A DNA stretch of 45,103 nucleotides from PNAI01 sp964575715 (GCA_964575715.1 CAZNSG010000362.1:1-45103); one strand, 5' to 3'; shown: positions 1 to 8,187, counted from the first letter of the stretch. The notes: generated by a model not told the origin, from the sequence alone. Program-made: numbers and translations.

Positions 1-1
1 T

Positions 2-91
2 CCACCACCTCCGGCTGCTCGTACTACTCCGCCTCCGCCACCGGCGGGGGCAAAACCCGTGCCTAAGCCAGGTGAAGAACAGAAAAAGTAA
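2..91 (+). CDS. C-terminal tail of a proline-rich protein (partial)
   Basis: Frame 2 is open from the left edge and ends at a TAA at 89-91. The visible 29 residues are rich in proline and alanine (PPPPAA, PPPPPAGAKPVPKPG) and end in the charged tail GEEQKK. Such tails are common on exported or periplasmic proteins, but nothing here identifies the family. The frame is chosen because it gives a coherent Pro/Ala/Lys tail. The other open frame gives a Ser/Thr/Tyr-rich string ending at 64-66. The rest of the gene lies outside the window. Confidence 0.45.
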   Translation, partial: PPPPAARTTPPPPPAGAKPVPKPGEEQKK

Positions 92-366
92 TAGCGCCCG
101 CCAGCTTGCCGACGCGGAACACGTCGGTTCGGTCCGCTAAGGAATTCTCGCGAAATCAATTGCAGGACGCGGTTCAATGGATGTCCGAAGGGGGTCATTA
201 GCGCCGGATTCGCGATGTCCGCTTCTTTTCATTTTATGTCGCCTTATGTCCCAACTCCGGACATATCCAGAAACATCCAGCAGGGTTCCGCTTAGCCCGC
301 CCCGTTAGTCGGCAACTCAGTTCCGGTGGGGATAACCTGCGAGAGGTGGAGGCGAGCCGGCTTAAT

Positions 367-452
367 TGGTGCGGACGGCCGGATTTGAACCGGCACGGGA
401 TTGCTCCCAAGGGATTTTAAGTCCCTTGCGTCTACCATTTCGCCACGTCCGC
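367..452 (-). tRNA. tRNA-Leu (anticodon UAA)
   Basis: The minus strand folds as a class II tRNA. The acceptor arm GCGGACG (446-452) pairs with CGUCCGC, followed by discriminator A and an encoded CCA (367-369). The T-arm loop sequence is GGTTCAAATCC. The anticodon stem AGGGA/UCCCU encloses CUUAAAA, giving anticodon UAA. The long variable arm (GGGAGCAATCCC) is typical of leucine tRNAs. No duplicated tRNA 3' end is visible nearby, so there is no sign of an integrated element at this site. Confidence 0.97.
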
Positions 453-520
453 ACACCATGCCCGCGCGCGGTGGTTCTATCACCGCTGCCACGCGCGCCG
501 GAAGCTGAAGTTCGAAGGAT

Positions 521-623
521 AGAGCATGATCCCGAAAAGTGGGCACCGGTTTTCGGAAAAGTTCATGCTCAAACAAAAAGCTAGAGCCCTGCTCTGATTC
601 CATCCAGACCGATAAGGCTCTAG
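521..623 (+). repeat. Intergenic palindromic repeat, family 1, copy 1
   Basis: A hairpin with arms starting GAGCATGAT and ending TTCATGCTC encloses a CCGAAAA..TTTTCGG core. A second half follows, running from AAAAAGCTAGAGCCC to AAGGCTCTAG. The same roughly 103-bp unit recurs at 13343-13446 and 14935-15037 (reverse), with a short form at 28367-28415. This copy lies just past the stop of the cupin gene. Repeats of this type are common in Bradyrhizobium-like genomes; the function is unknown. Confidence 0.85.
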
Positions 624-631
624 CCGGACGA

Positions 632-1093
632 TCAACCCTTTTGCGTGTGGCCCCAAGCCGCCTGCCAGTCCTTGCCGCTGGCATCGGTCACGCGGCCGTC
701 CGCCTCGAAGAACTTGTTCGGCACCTGGAACATCGCGAGCATCAACCCGCCCTCCGGGCACCAGGCAACATGCCGGCTGCCGACCTCGCGCCAGACGAAT
801 TCACCCGGCCCCGCGACAAACCCCTCGGCCGGACCGTCCTTGTCCACCAGCCGGCCTTCGAGCACATAAGTCTGTTCGATCTGCACATGCTCGTGGTCGG
901 GCAGCACCGCGCCCGGCGCAAAGCGCATGAGCGCGGTGACCAGCCCGCTCTTTTGATCGAACAGCAGAGTCTTGGCTTCGCAGCCGGGAAAGCGCGTCTG
1001 TTGCCATTCCATGTCGGCGGGACGCACCAGATGCGAGTGCGCTTCGGCTTTGCTGTCTGTTTTGTTCTTGGCCTGCGGCGTGACGGCGTCCAT
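632..1093 (-). CDS. Cupin-domain protein
   Basis: A single small cupin of 153 residues. The first cupin motif is visible as PGAVLPDHEHVQIEQTYVLEG (residues 60-80), with putative metal ligands His67, His69 and Glu73. The second motif supplies His108 (PGEFVW..GSRH). This His-His-Glu-His set is the usual metal site of the fold. The N-terminal 20 residues are polar and probably disordered. The start is supported by GGGGAGGA 5-6 bases before the ATG. The gene stands alone and the substrate cannot be told: small cupins include dioxygenases, isomerases and pure binding proteins. No signal peptide is present, so it is probably cytoplasmic. Confidence 0.85.
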   Translation of the reverse strand: MDAVTPQAKNKTDSKAEAHSHLVRPADMEWQQTRFPGCEAKTLLFDQKSGLVTALMRFAPGAVLPDHEHVQIEQTYVLEGRLVDKDGPAEGFVAGPGEFVWREVGSRHVAWCPEGGLMLAMFQVPNKFFEADGRVTDASGKDWQAAWGHTQKG

Positions 1094-1211
1094 GAAATCC
1101 TCCCCTGCCGCGAGCGGCGGCTTGCAGATCGTATTTTAGAGTATCATGCGTTTAATACCAACAGCACCGACCATTGACTCGTCATGCGCCGGCTTGAGTG
1201 CAAATAGAATA

Positions 1212-1391
1212 CGTCACCCCCGGGCTTGACCCGGGGGTCCATGAAGCAATTCAACGAAGGACAATCTTACGATTTGTTTTCATGAAAACGCATCATGGAT
1301 TGCACCGGAACTCGGACTTGTCCGAGTTCCGCACTATTAAGCGGCACAAGTCGGGTAAACCCGACTTGTGCTGTCAAGCCCGGCAATGACG
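1212..1391. repeat. Intergenic inverted repeat, family 2, copy 1 (carries a twin-hairpin insert)
   Basis: The left arm around CCCGGGCTTGACCCGGG and the right arm TCAAGCCCGGCAATGAC form the outer inverted repeat. Its inner part carries ATGAAG..CATGGATTGCACCGG, as at 16651-16801. Between CCGG and the right arm sits a separate twin-hairpin module at 1307-1370. A short frame across this repeat has no support as a gene. Confidence 0.8.
1307..1370 (+). repeat. Twin-hairpin module 1
   Basis: Hairpin A has arms GGAACTCGGA/TCCGAGTTCC with loop CTTG. A linker GCACTATTAAGCGG follows. Hairpin B has arms CACAAGTCGGG/CCCGACTTGTG with loop TAAA. The module lies inside the family 2 inverted repeat, at the same position as module 2 (16718-16782). 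Confidence 0.85.
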
Positions 1392-1647
1392 ATTGGAATG
1401 GATCAGAATTAAGGACCGTTGGTATAAGCGGACACCTGGTCGTTAAGCTGGCTTCTTCGCAATAAATATTGCGCGAACTGAAATCAATATTTCTACGACT
1501 TCAACACATCCCAAAAAGACAAAACAAACGACCTGATCGCATCTGTGCTCAATTTTACGCACTCAGGTAACACAAGCTTCACGGGCGAGCGCAATGATCG
1601 TGGCAATCGGCATCTCTCGGCTCCTGTCTCGGCTATGGAGGCAACCA
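1392..1647. other. Non-coding stretch upstream of the small membrane protein
   Basis: This is AT-richer than the flanks and has stops in all likely frames. It contains a near-palindrome GCAATAAATATTGC at about 1459-1472. No promoter can be assigned with confidence and no RNA structure was recognised. Confidence 0.4.
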
Positions 1648-1821
1648 ATGTCGAAAGCAATGCTTGGATTTTTGCTCCTTTGCAGCATGTTGATCTACAA
1701 TCCGGAAGGCGTGCGTGATTTTGCCAACTACAACGCGACCGCGCTGGGCTGGCAACTCAGGAGCGCGCTCTACACCGTGGATCGAATGCTTCCAAACTTT
1801 ATGCGGTTCAGCAAAGGCTAA
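1648..1821 (+). CDS. Small hypothetical protein with an N-terminal hydrophobic segment
   Basis: A 57-residue product starting MSKAMLGFLLLCSMLIYNP. Residues 5-15 are hydrophobic and may be a short membrane anchor or signal sequence. The remainder is amphipathic and ends MRFSKG. The ATG at 1648 is preferred because GGAGG lies 6-7 bases upstream, whereas the in-frame ATG at 1594 has no ribosome site. The family is not recognised. The AT-rich upstream region, good ribosome site and sensible composition favour a real gene, but no homology can be checked here. Confidence 0.5.
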   Translation: MSKAMLGFLLLCSMLIYNPEGVRDFANYNATALGWQLRSALYTVDRMLPNFMRFSKG

Positions 1822-1899
1822 AATCATATTCCGGCAAGAGACTGCCCTCGAGCTGATCGGGGAGACGTAATGGTCGCCCCGAAAAACCGCGACTAAAAA

Positions 1900-2418
1900 T
1901 TACGCCCCGCCTTCGCGGATCGGCGGCTGGAACGCCAACCCGGTGTCCCAGGGAAAATAAATCCAGGTATCCTGCGAAACTTCGGTGATGAAAGTGTCGA
2001 CCATTGGCCGGCCCATGGGCTTGGCATAGACCGCTGCGAAATGCGCGCCGGGCAGCAGTTCGCGCACCACCTTGGCGGTTTGTCCGGTATCGACCAGATC
2101 GTCGACGATCAGCACGCCCTTGCCGCCGGCGCCTCCGAGCTTGGCGACCGAGTCGGCAATGCCTTTGAGCACCTTGAGCTCGCCTTGCCGGCTCGGCGCG
2201 TCGTAGCTCGCAATGCACACCGTTTCGATCACGCGCAAGTTCAGCTCGCGCGCCACGATCGCCGCCGGCACGAGCCCGCCGCGCGTAACGCACACAATGG
2301 CCGTAAACGGTCCCGACTCCGCCAATCGCCAGGCCAGCGCCCGTGCATCGCGATGGAACTGATCCCAGGAAACTGGAAACGCCTTTTGCGGCTGCTGCTG
2401 AATCTCGGCCTGCGCCAT
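1900..2418 (-). CDS. gpt: Xanthine/guanine phosphoribosyltransferase
   Basis: Transfers a phosphoribosyl group from PRPP to xanthine or guanine in purine salvage. The 172-residue product has the PRPP-binding loop VLIVDDLVDTGQT (residues 102-114) with its two acidic residues. It also has the TRGG loop (45-48) and the WIYFPWD stretch (152-158) that resembles the C-terminal region of E. coli Gpt. GGGGAAG precedes the ATG. It is the last gene of a minus-strand run behind the intradiol dioxygenase-like gene (39-bp gap) and the CinA-type gene. No membrane segment is seen, though E. coli Gpt is peripheral to the inner membrane. Assignment to the Gpt branch rather than hypoxanthine PRTase rests on length and the C-terminal motif. 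Confidence 0.88.
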   Translation of the reverse strand: MAQAEIQQQPQKAFPVSWDQFHRDARALAWRLAESGPFTAIVCVTRGGLVPAAIVARELNLRVIETVCIASYDAPSRQGELKVLKGIADSVAKLGGAGGKGVLIVDDLVDTGQTAKVVRELLPGAHFAAVYAKPMGRPMVDTFITEVSQDTWIYFPWDTGLAFQPPIREGGA

Positions 2419-2457
2419 GATGTCTTCCCCGCCGGAGCAATGGCCGGCTCGACACTT

Positions 2458-3066
2458 CTAGCGCAGGTCGAGCACAAAATCGAACCGGCCCGCGAGCCAG
2501 CCGTTGGCCTTGGCGGTGCGGATCAACAGCTCTTTGCGGAACAGCCTGTCGCGCCGGTTGTTGGCCTCGCCGGGAAAATACAGTTGCGTCGTCAGAACCC
2601 GCCCGCCCGGCGGCGGCGCTTCGACATGAACATGAACATGCCGCGTGCGGCCTGCATAGGCCCCAGGCACCACGGTGCGCAGCCGATAGCGGCCTTCCGC
2701 GTCGGTGAATTGATGCCCGCGCAGGCGAAATCCGGCGTTGTCGTAATTGCCGGCGCCATCGGCCTGCCAAAACTCGACGAGCGCGCCCGCGACCGGCATG
2801 CACGATCGGCTGAGCACAAAGCCCGTGATCTCGATCGGCTGCCCGGCCATGCCGGCCTCGATGAGTTCAATGCGCTTGGGCGAGCGCGGCTTGAAGAACG
2901 GCCCTTCGGTCTGGCGCGGCGTTGGCGCCTCGCCCGCTTGGCAGGCTGGAGTTGGATCGAGCTGTTGCGCCAGCGCGCCTTCGAAACCGCCAAGCCCAAG
3001 ACTGGCGGCGAGCACGCCCGTCACTTTAAGAAATCCGCGCCGGGTCGCGCGCTCGCTTGCTGCCAT
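2458..3066 (-). CDS. Tat-exported intradiol ring-cleavage dioxygenase-like protein
   Basis: The 202-residue product begins with a twin-arginine signal (RRGFLK, residues 9-14, then a hydrophobic stretch to about 33). The mature part has the intradiol fold signatures TEGPFF (53-58) and the expected non-haem Fe(III) ligands Tyr108 (GNYDN), Tyr127 (GRYRLRT), His143 and His145 (RHVHVHV). It resembles the beta chain of protocatechuate 3,4-dioxygenase. Exported members of this family are mostly uncharacterised, so the substrate is open. It lies between the CinA-type gene (15-bp gap) and gpt in one operon. Export of a catechol-type dioxygenase suggests action on an extracytoplasmic aromatic. Confidence 0.82.
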   Translation of the reverse strand: MAASERATRRGFLKVTGVLAASLGLGGFEGALAQQLDPTPACQAGEAPTPRQTEGPFFKPRSPKRIELIEAGMAGQPIEITGFVLSRSCMPVAGALVEFWQADGAGNYDNAGFRLRGHQFTDAEGRYRLRTVVPGAYAGRTRHVHVHVEAPPPGGRVLTTQLYFPGEANNRRDRLFRKELLIRTAKANGWLAGRFDFVLDLR

Positions 3067-3081
3067 CGGACGGCCTCGCCC

Positions 3082-3849
3082 CTACGCTGACCGCCGCAAG
3101 CGGTCCCGCACCTCTGCCAGCATGTCCTCGACCGCGCGCTTGGCCGCGGCAAGCATTTGCGCATCGCGCGAGCGGATTACGATATTGGTATTGGGACCGC
3201 GCTGCTCATCGATAAACGGATAGCTGCCGATCATCGTTCCGGGATGCGCCTTGGCGATCTCCCCCAGCGGCGTTCCGATGTCGCCCTCGCGCATATCGGC
3301 GCGCACCGATTCGGACAGCATTTTTGTGCCGGTTTTGAGCGTCGGCGCCACCTCGTCGAGCATGGCCTGCATGATCGAGGGCACACCCGCCATCACAAAC
3401 ACATTGCCGAGACGAAAGCCCGGCGCACTCGACACTTTGTTGACGATCAGCTCGGCGCCCGCCGGTATGCGCGCCATGCGCAGCCTCGCCTGGTTTAAGT
3501 CCTTCTCGGCAATGCGTTGCAGCAGCAAGGCGCGTGCGCGCGGGTCGATGTCGATCGACACGCCGAACGCCTTGGCCACGCAGTCGGCGGTAATGTCGTC
3601 ATGCGTCGGCCCGATGCCGCCGGTTGTGAACACATAGGCATAGCGGCTGCGCAGCGCGTTGAGCGCGCCGATGATTTCTGCCTCCTCGTCGGGCACCACC
3701 CGCACTTCCTTCAGATCGACGCCGATCGCGGTGAGGTACTCGGCGATATAGCCGATGTTCTTGTCCTTCGTGCGCCCCGAAAGTATCTCGTCGCCGATGA
3801 CCAGCAGGCCAGCGGTGACGATCGGAGCTGCGGCACGCGTATCATTCAT
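3082..3849 (-). CDS. Molybdopterin-binding protein, CinA N-terminal (MoCF) type
   Basis: A 255-residue protein with the MoaB/MogA-like fold. GDEILSGRTKDKN (residues 19-31) and TTGGIGPTHDD (75-85) are the family's binding-loop motifs. It lacks the C-terminal deamidase domain of full-length CinA, so it corresponds to the stand-alone proteins often annotated competence/damage-inducible protein A. Such proteins bind molybdopterin-like or nucleotide ligands; the physiological role is not settled. GGAGAG precedes the ATG. It is the first gene of the minus-strand operon with the intradiol-like gene and gpt. The 270-bp region upstream holds no further gene. Confidence 0.85.
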   Translation of the reverse strand: MNDTRAAAPIVTAGLLVIGDEILSGRTKDKNIGYIAEYLTAIGVDLKEVRVVPDEEAEIIGALNALRSRYAYVFTTGGIGPTHDDITADCVAKAFGVSIDIDPRARALLLQRIAEKDLNQARLRMARIPAGAELIVNKVSSAPGFRLGNVFVMAGVPSIMQAMLDEVAPTLKTGTKMLSESVRADMREGDIGTPLGEIAKAHPGTMIGSYPFIDEQRGPNTNIVIRSRDAQMLAAAKRAVEDMLAEVRDRLRRSA

Positions 3850-4108
3850 GGCAAGCTCTCCGGCTGCCTGTTCGTCTAGCGCGGGCCGGGCGGGTGCTCA
3901 AGTCCGCACCGCCGCCGGTTTGGTCAATGCCAGCTCAAAACATGGGCAGCACCTGGCAAGCTAGAGCTCATATACACCCCTTTTTCAGGCCTATGGCTGG
4001 CGCAAAGTTTGCATTGTTTGCGCATGGCTCGCCGACAGGCTGCGAGCTACCATGCGGCCTGGGCATCCGGCGACAGCGCCAAGACAACGGTTCCATGACA
4101 AAATTTTC

Positions 4109-4136
4109 ATGACAATCGCGTTATGACAATCGCGTT
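4109..4136 (+). repeat. 14-bp tandem duplication at the start codon of the ATP-grasp gene
   Basis: ATGACAATCGCGTT occurs twice head to tail (4109-4122 and 4123-4136). The first copy gives an ATG that runs into a TGA after five codons; the second gives the true start. Because 14 is not a multiple of three, the two ATGs are in different frames. Confidence 0.9.
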
Positions 4137-5541
4137 CAACGAGATGAAGGAACTCGACGGCCGGCCGCGGCCGGCCTACGCGGAGCTGTCGGCATGGCTC
4201 GCCCAGGTGCCGCCCGACGTGCTCAACTTTCGCCGTCAGGAGGCCGAGCTGCTGTTTCGCCGCATCGGCATCACGTTTGCGGTCTATGGCGAGGCCGAAG
4301 GGCAGGAACGGCTGATCCCGTTCGATGTCATTCCGCGCATCATTTCCGCCGGCGAATGGGACTTCATTCGCCGCGGCCTTGAACAGCGCGTCAAGGCCAT
4401 CAATCGATATCTCAAGGACATTTACAACGGCCGCGAGATCCTCAAAGCCGGTATCATTCCCGAAGACCTGGTTTTTCAGAACCCGGTCTTCCGCCCCGAG
4501 ATGAACGGCCAGAAGGTGCCGCACGACATCTACGTGCACATCGCCGGCATCGACATCGTGCGGGTCGATGCCGATACGTTCTACGTGCTCGAAGACAACG
4601 CGCGCACGCCGTCCGGCGTCTCCTACATGCTGGAGAACCGCGAGATCATGCTCCGGCTTTTTCCCGAACTGTTCTCGCGCCATCGCGTGGCGCCAGTTGA
4701 AAATTACCCCGACGAATTGCTCGCCACGCTTAAATCGGTAGCGCCCGACACCGCCTTGGCCGATCCGACCGTCATTTTGCTCACGCCCGGTATCTACAAT
4801 TCCGCCTACTATGAGCACTCATTCCTCGCCGATAAGCTCGGCATCGAGTTGGTCGAGGGCCGCGATCTCTTCGTCAAAGACGAAGTCGTGTACATGCGCA
4901 CGACCGAAGGCCCCAAGCGCGTCGATGTCATCTACCGCCGCATCGAGGACGATTTCCTCGATCCCCTCACCTTCCGTCCCGATTCGGCGCTCGGCGTGCC
5001 TGGCCTGATGTCCGCCTACCAGGCCGGCCATGTCACGCTCGCCAATGCCGTCGGCACCGGAATTTCCGACGACAAGGCGATCTACAGCTACATGCCGCAA
5101 ATCGTGAAATTCTATCTCGGCGAAGAACCGATTTTCAAAAACGTGCCGACCTGGCGTTGCCGCGAGAAGGACCAACTCACCTATGTCAGCGACCACTTGG
5201 CGGAATTGGTGGTCAAGGAAGTGCACGGCTCCGGCGGCTACGGCATGCTGATCGGGCCGGCCGCGAGCGCGGCGCAGATCGCGGAGTTCCGCGCCAAGCT
5301 CAAATCCAATCCGAAGAATTTCATCGCCCAACCGACGCTTGCGCTCTCCACCTGCCCGACCTGCGTCGATGCCGGTGTCGCGCCACGCCACGTCGATTTG
5401 CGCCCCTTCGTGCTTACCGGCCGCGACCGCATCCGCATCGTGCCCGGCGGGCTCACGCGCGTTGCGCTTAAAGCTGGCTCGCTTGTCGTCAATTCCAGCC
5501 AGGGCGGCGGCACCAAGGATACTTGGGTACTGGATCGTTAG
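4123..5541 (+). CDS. Circularly permuted ATP-grasp protein of the Anbu operon (COG2308 type)
   Basis: A 472-residue ATP-grasp ligase of the permuted class found beside alpha-E and transglutaminase genes. Visible motifs are YVLEDNARTPSGVSYMLENR (about 154-173), VIYRRIEDDFLDP, the ATP-binding stretch VVKEVHGSGGYGM (about 362-374) and the C-terminal SSQGGGTKDTW. Ligases of this class are predicted to join an amine to a carboxylate using ATP, so the product may be a small peptide or peptide tag; no substrate is proven. It is the first gene of the operon, 11 bp before the alpha-E gene. The start at 4123 is fixed because both upstream ATGs hit early stops. The duplicated start region leaves no strong ribosome site. 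Confidence 0.9.
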   Translation: MTIAFNEMKELDGRPRPAYAELSAWLAQVPPDVLNFRRQEAELLFRRIGITFAVYGEAEGQERLIPFDVIPRIISAGEWDFIRRGLEQRVKAINRYLKDIYNGREILKAGIIPEDLVFQNPVFRPEMNGQKVPHDIYVHIAGIDIVRVDADTFYVLEDNARTPSGVSYMLENREIMLRLFPELFSRHRVAPVENYPDELLATLKSVAPDTALADPTVILLTPGIYNSAYYEHSFLADKLGIELVEGRDLFVKDEVVYMRTTEGPKRVDVIYRRIEDDFLDPLTFRPDSALGVPGLMSAYQAGHVTLANAVGTGISDDKAIYSYMPQIVKFYLGEEPIFKNVPTWRCREKDQLTYVSDHLAELVVKEVHGSGGYGMLIGPAASAAQIAEFRAKLKSNPKNFIAQPTLALSTCPTCVDAGVAPRHVDLRPFVLTGRDRIRIVPGGLTRVALKAGSLVVNSSQGGGTKDTWVLDR

Positions 5542-5552
5542 CGGAGTTCGAG

Positions 5553-6494
5553 ATGCTTTCCCGCACCGCAGACAGTCTCTATTGGCTCGCCCGCCACGTC
5601 GAGCGCGCGGAATATCTCGCGCGCATCCTCGAAGGCACGTTGCGGTTGACCACCTTGCCGCTCGCATATGTCGGAACCTCAAACGAATGGAAAACGGCGG
5701 TCGCCACGGCCGGCAACGTGAAGCTGTTCGAGGCCAATTACGCCGAGGCAAACGAAGAAAGCGTCGTCCATTTTCTCGCGCTCTCGACCGAAAACCCCTC
5801 CTCCATCCGCAATTGTATCGAGACCGCCCGCGCCAATGCCCGCGCGGTACGCACCGCGCTGACCGCCGAGATGTGGGAGACCATCAACGGCGCTTGGCTT
5901 GAATTGCAGCGCTATGGCAACGGGCTGGGCACACGCGAGGAGATCACGCGCTTCCTGAGCTGGGTGCAGGAAACCTCATTGCGTTATGACGGCTCGGCCT
6001 ACCGCACCATGCTGCGCAACGACAGCTATTGGTTCACGCGCCTTGGCCTCTACATCGAGCGCGCCGACAACACCGCGCGCATACTCGACGTCAAATATCA
6101 TCTCTTGCTGCCCAATCTTGAGCCGGTCGGCGGCTCGCTCGACTATTTCCAATGGGCGGCCATTCTGCGCTCGGTCTCGGCGCTCACCGCCTATCACTGG
6201 GTCTATCGTGAGAAGGTGCAGCCCTGGCTGATCGCCGACCTGCTCATCCTCAACTCGCAAATGCCGCGCTCGCTCGCGAGCTGCTACGAAAATCTCGTGC
6301 GCTATCTTGATGAAATTGCCGGCATCTATGGCCGCCAGGGCCCCGCCCAGCGCCAGGCCCGCGTCATCCACACCCGCCTCGAGAGCAGCCGCATGGATGA
6401 AATTTTCCAGCACGGATTACACGAGTTCATCAATGCATTCATTGCCGACAACAATAGCCTCGGCACGGCCATCAGCCAGCAATACCTGATGTAA
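5553..6494 (+). CDS. Alpha-E domain protein (COG2307 type)
   Basis: A 313-residue, largely helical protein. The N terminus MLSRTADSLYWLARHVERAE is the hallmark of the alpha-E family, whose members accompany the permuted ATP-grasp ligases. It is thought to work with the ligase, perhaps as a partner or second enzyme, but no activity is established. A repeated conserved pattern is visible at DSYWFTRLGLYIERADNTAR, an internal echo of the N-terminal motif. The ATG at 5553 is chosen over an upstream TTG because GGAG lies 8-9 bases before it and because the family motif begins there. Confidence 0.9.
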   Translation: MLSRTADSLYWLARHVERAEYLARILEGTLRLTTLPLAYVGTSNEWKTAVATAGNVKLFEANYAEANEESVVHFLALSTENPSSIRNCIETARANARAVRTALTAEMWETINGAWLELQRYGNGLGTREEITRFLSWVQETSLRYDGSAYRTMLRNDSYWFTRLGLYIERADNTARILDVKYHLLLPNLEPVGGSLDYFQWAAILRSVSALTAYHWVYREKVQPWLIADLLILNSQMPRSLASCYENLVRYLDEIAGIYGRQGPAQRQARVIHTRLESSRMDEIFQHGLHEFINAFIADNNSLGTAISQQYLM

Positions 6495-6546
6495 GGGTCT
6501 GCCGACCCGATGGACAAAGCGGCCGATATCGGGATGATGCAAGGTC

Positions 6547-7374
6547 ATGCGTCTACGGATTCGCCACGGCACCGTCTATCATTACCCGAGCCCGGCCAAA
6601 GGCGTGATCCAAACTTTGCGCCTCAACCCGCGCAACCACGACGGACAATACGTTACCCAATGGCGCATCGATGTCTCCGAGGATTGCAAGCTCTATCTGC
6701 ACGAAGATGCCTTCGGCAACATCACCCACACGTTCACCGCCGAAGGCTCATTCACCGAGCTTGGCGTGCATGTCGAGGGCGAGGTCGAAACCCAGAACAC
6801 CGATGGCCTGGTGCGCGGAGCGATCGAGCGCTTTCCACCAAGCTTATTTTTGCGCCAGACGCCGCTCACCGAACCCGATGCCGCGATCCTCGGGTTTGCG
6901 CAGCATGTTAAATCAACGGCGGGCGACGACGTGTTGAAACTCCTTCACACCATGCTCGGGCGGCTGCACGACGAGATCACCTTCGACACCGACCCGACCC
7001 ATGTGGCGACGACCGCCATTGAAGCCTTCGCGCTCAAGCGCGGCGTCTGCCAGGACCTCACCCATATTTTCATCTCCGCCATCCGCAGCCTTGCTATTCC
7101 GGCGCGCTATGTCGGCGGCTATTTTCATCGTATGGATGAGGCGTTCGACCAGGAGGCCGGCCACGCCTGGGTCGAAGCCTTTGTTCCCGATCTGGGCTGG
7201 GTCGCCTTCGATCCCACCAATGCCATTTGCGCAACCGACGCTCACGTGCGCGTCGCCGTCGGCCTCGACTGTCTCGGCGCGACCCCGATTCGCGGCAGCC
7301 GCTATGGCGGCGGACCGGAGACGCTGGCGGTGAGAGTTCGCGTCGATCAGGCCATGCGGCAGATGCAAAACTAA
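6547..7374 (+). CDS. Transglutaminase-like (papain-fold) peptidase of the Anbu operon
   Basis: A 275-residue protein with an N-terminal beta domain (MRLRIRHGTVYHYPSP) typical of bacterial transglutaminase-like proteins, and a C-terminal catalytic core. The triad is intact: Cys168 in RGVCQDLTH, His206 in AGHAWVEAF and Asp222 in FDPTN. In this operon type it is proposed to act as a protease or amide hydrolase on the ligase product or its target. It follows the alpha-E gene by 52 bp and precedes Anbu by 66 bp. There is no signal peptide, so it is expected in the cytoplasm. Confidence 0.9.
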   Translation: MRLRIRHGTVYHYPSPAKGVIQTLRLNPRNHDGQYVTQWRIDVSEDCKLYLHEDAFGNITHTFTAEGSFTELGVHVEGEVETQNTDGLVRGAIERFPPSLFLRQTPLTEPDAAILGFAQHVKSTAGDDVLKLLHTMLGRLHDEITFDTDPTHVATTAIEAFALKRGVCQDLTHIFISAIRSLAIPARYVGGYFHRMDEAFDQEAGHAWVEAFVPDLGWVAFDPTNAICATDAHVRVAVGLDCLGATPIRGSRYGGGPETLAVRVRVDQAMRQMQN

Positions 7375-7440
7375 AGCGGAATTCGTCGGGCGAAGGAACG
7401 TGTCACCATCACTTGCGGCGGCTAAAGCAAGAGGCCTGTC

Positions 7441-8187
7441 ATGACATATTGCTGCGGAATCCTGGTGCACGACGGGCTGGTCATGATCGCGGACACGCGC
7501 ACCAATGCCGGCCTCGACAATATCTCGACCTTCCGCAAGCTGAACGTGTTCCGCGACCCCGGCAAACGGGTGATGGCGCTCGCCGCGTCCGGCAATCTGT
7601 CGATCAGCCAGACGGTGGTGAGCATCCTCAATGAGGATATTGAGAATCCCGCGGGCACCGATACCGAGTCGCTGATGAATGCGCCGACCATGTTCCAAGC
7701 AGCGCAGCGCGTCGGCCGCGCCATTCGCCGCGTCCGCGACATCGAGGCGCCGCCGCTTGAGTCGTCCGACGTCAAATTCGACGTGTCCTTTCTGTTCGGC
7801 GGCCAGATCAAAGGCGATCATTTGCGCCTGTTCATGATCTACGCCGCCGGTAATTTCATCGAATGCACGACCGACACGCCCTATCTGCAGATCGGCGAAC
7901 ACAAATATGGTAAACCGATCCTTGATCGCGCGGCGATCTTCAGCATCGACCTCTATGACGCGCTCAAGATCGGGCTGTTGTCGATGGATTCCACGCTTCG
8001 GTCCAATATTGGGGTCGGCATGCCGATCGATGTGGTCGCGATCCGCAGAGAAACCTGCGATGCGGAATTGATTCACCGGATCAGCCCCGGCGACCCCTAT
8101 TTTCATGACTTGAGCGAACGCTGGTCGGCGGCGCTGCGTGCCGCGCATATGGCGATCCCGCGCCCGCCTTATGTAACGCCGCGCTGA
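7441..8187 (+). CDS. Anbu, proteasome-type N-terminal nucleophile peptidase homologue
   Basis: A 248-residue proteasome-like protein (COG3484 type). It begins MTYCCGI, so removal of Met would expose Thr2 as the presumed catalytic nucleophile, as in other Anbu proteins. ADTRTNAGLDNIS (about 18-30) and the GQIKGDHLRLFMIY region match the beta-subunit fold. Anbu forms ring or lock-washer assemblies, and its proteolytic activity is weak or disputed. As the last gene of a four-gene set with ATP-grasp, alpha-E and transglutaminase, it forms the standard Anbu operon. AAGAGG lies just before the ATG. The end is followed by an AT-rich stretch with AAATCG/CGATTT arms but no U-run, so no clear terminator. 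Confidence 0.92.
   Translation: MTYCCGILVHDGLVMIADTRTNAGLDNISTFRKLNVFRDPGKRVMALAASGNLSISQTVVSILNEDIENPAGTDTESLMNAPTMFQAAQRVGRAIRRVRDIEAPPLESSDVKFDVSFLFGGQIKGDHLRLFMIYAAGNFIECTTDTPYLQIGEHKYGKPILDRAAIFSIDLYDALKIGLLSMDSTLRSNIGVGMPIDVVAIRRETCDAELIHRISPGDPYFHDLSERWSAALRAAHMAIPRPPYVTPR

Noticed and set aside
367..452. tRNA-Leu as the attachment site of an integrated element
   Set aside because: No integrase gene and no second copy of the tRNA 3' end is seen in the window.
292..684. Minus-strand frame covering the tRNA-Leu
   Set aside because: Its middle part is the translated tRNA sequence, and the rest lies in a repeat.
1198..1389. A 63-codon frame inside the family 2 repeat
   Set aside because: Entirely made of repeat and hairpin sequence.
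1808..2803. A 331-codon minus-strand frame across gpt and the intradiol-like gene
   Set aside because: Very Arg-rich and overlaps two genes with clear motifs in another frame.
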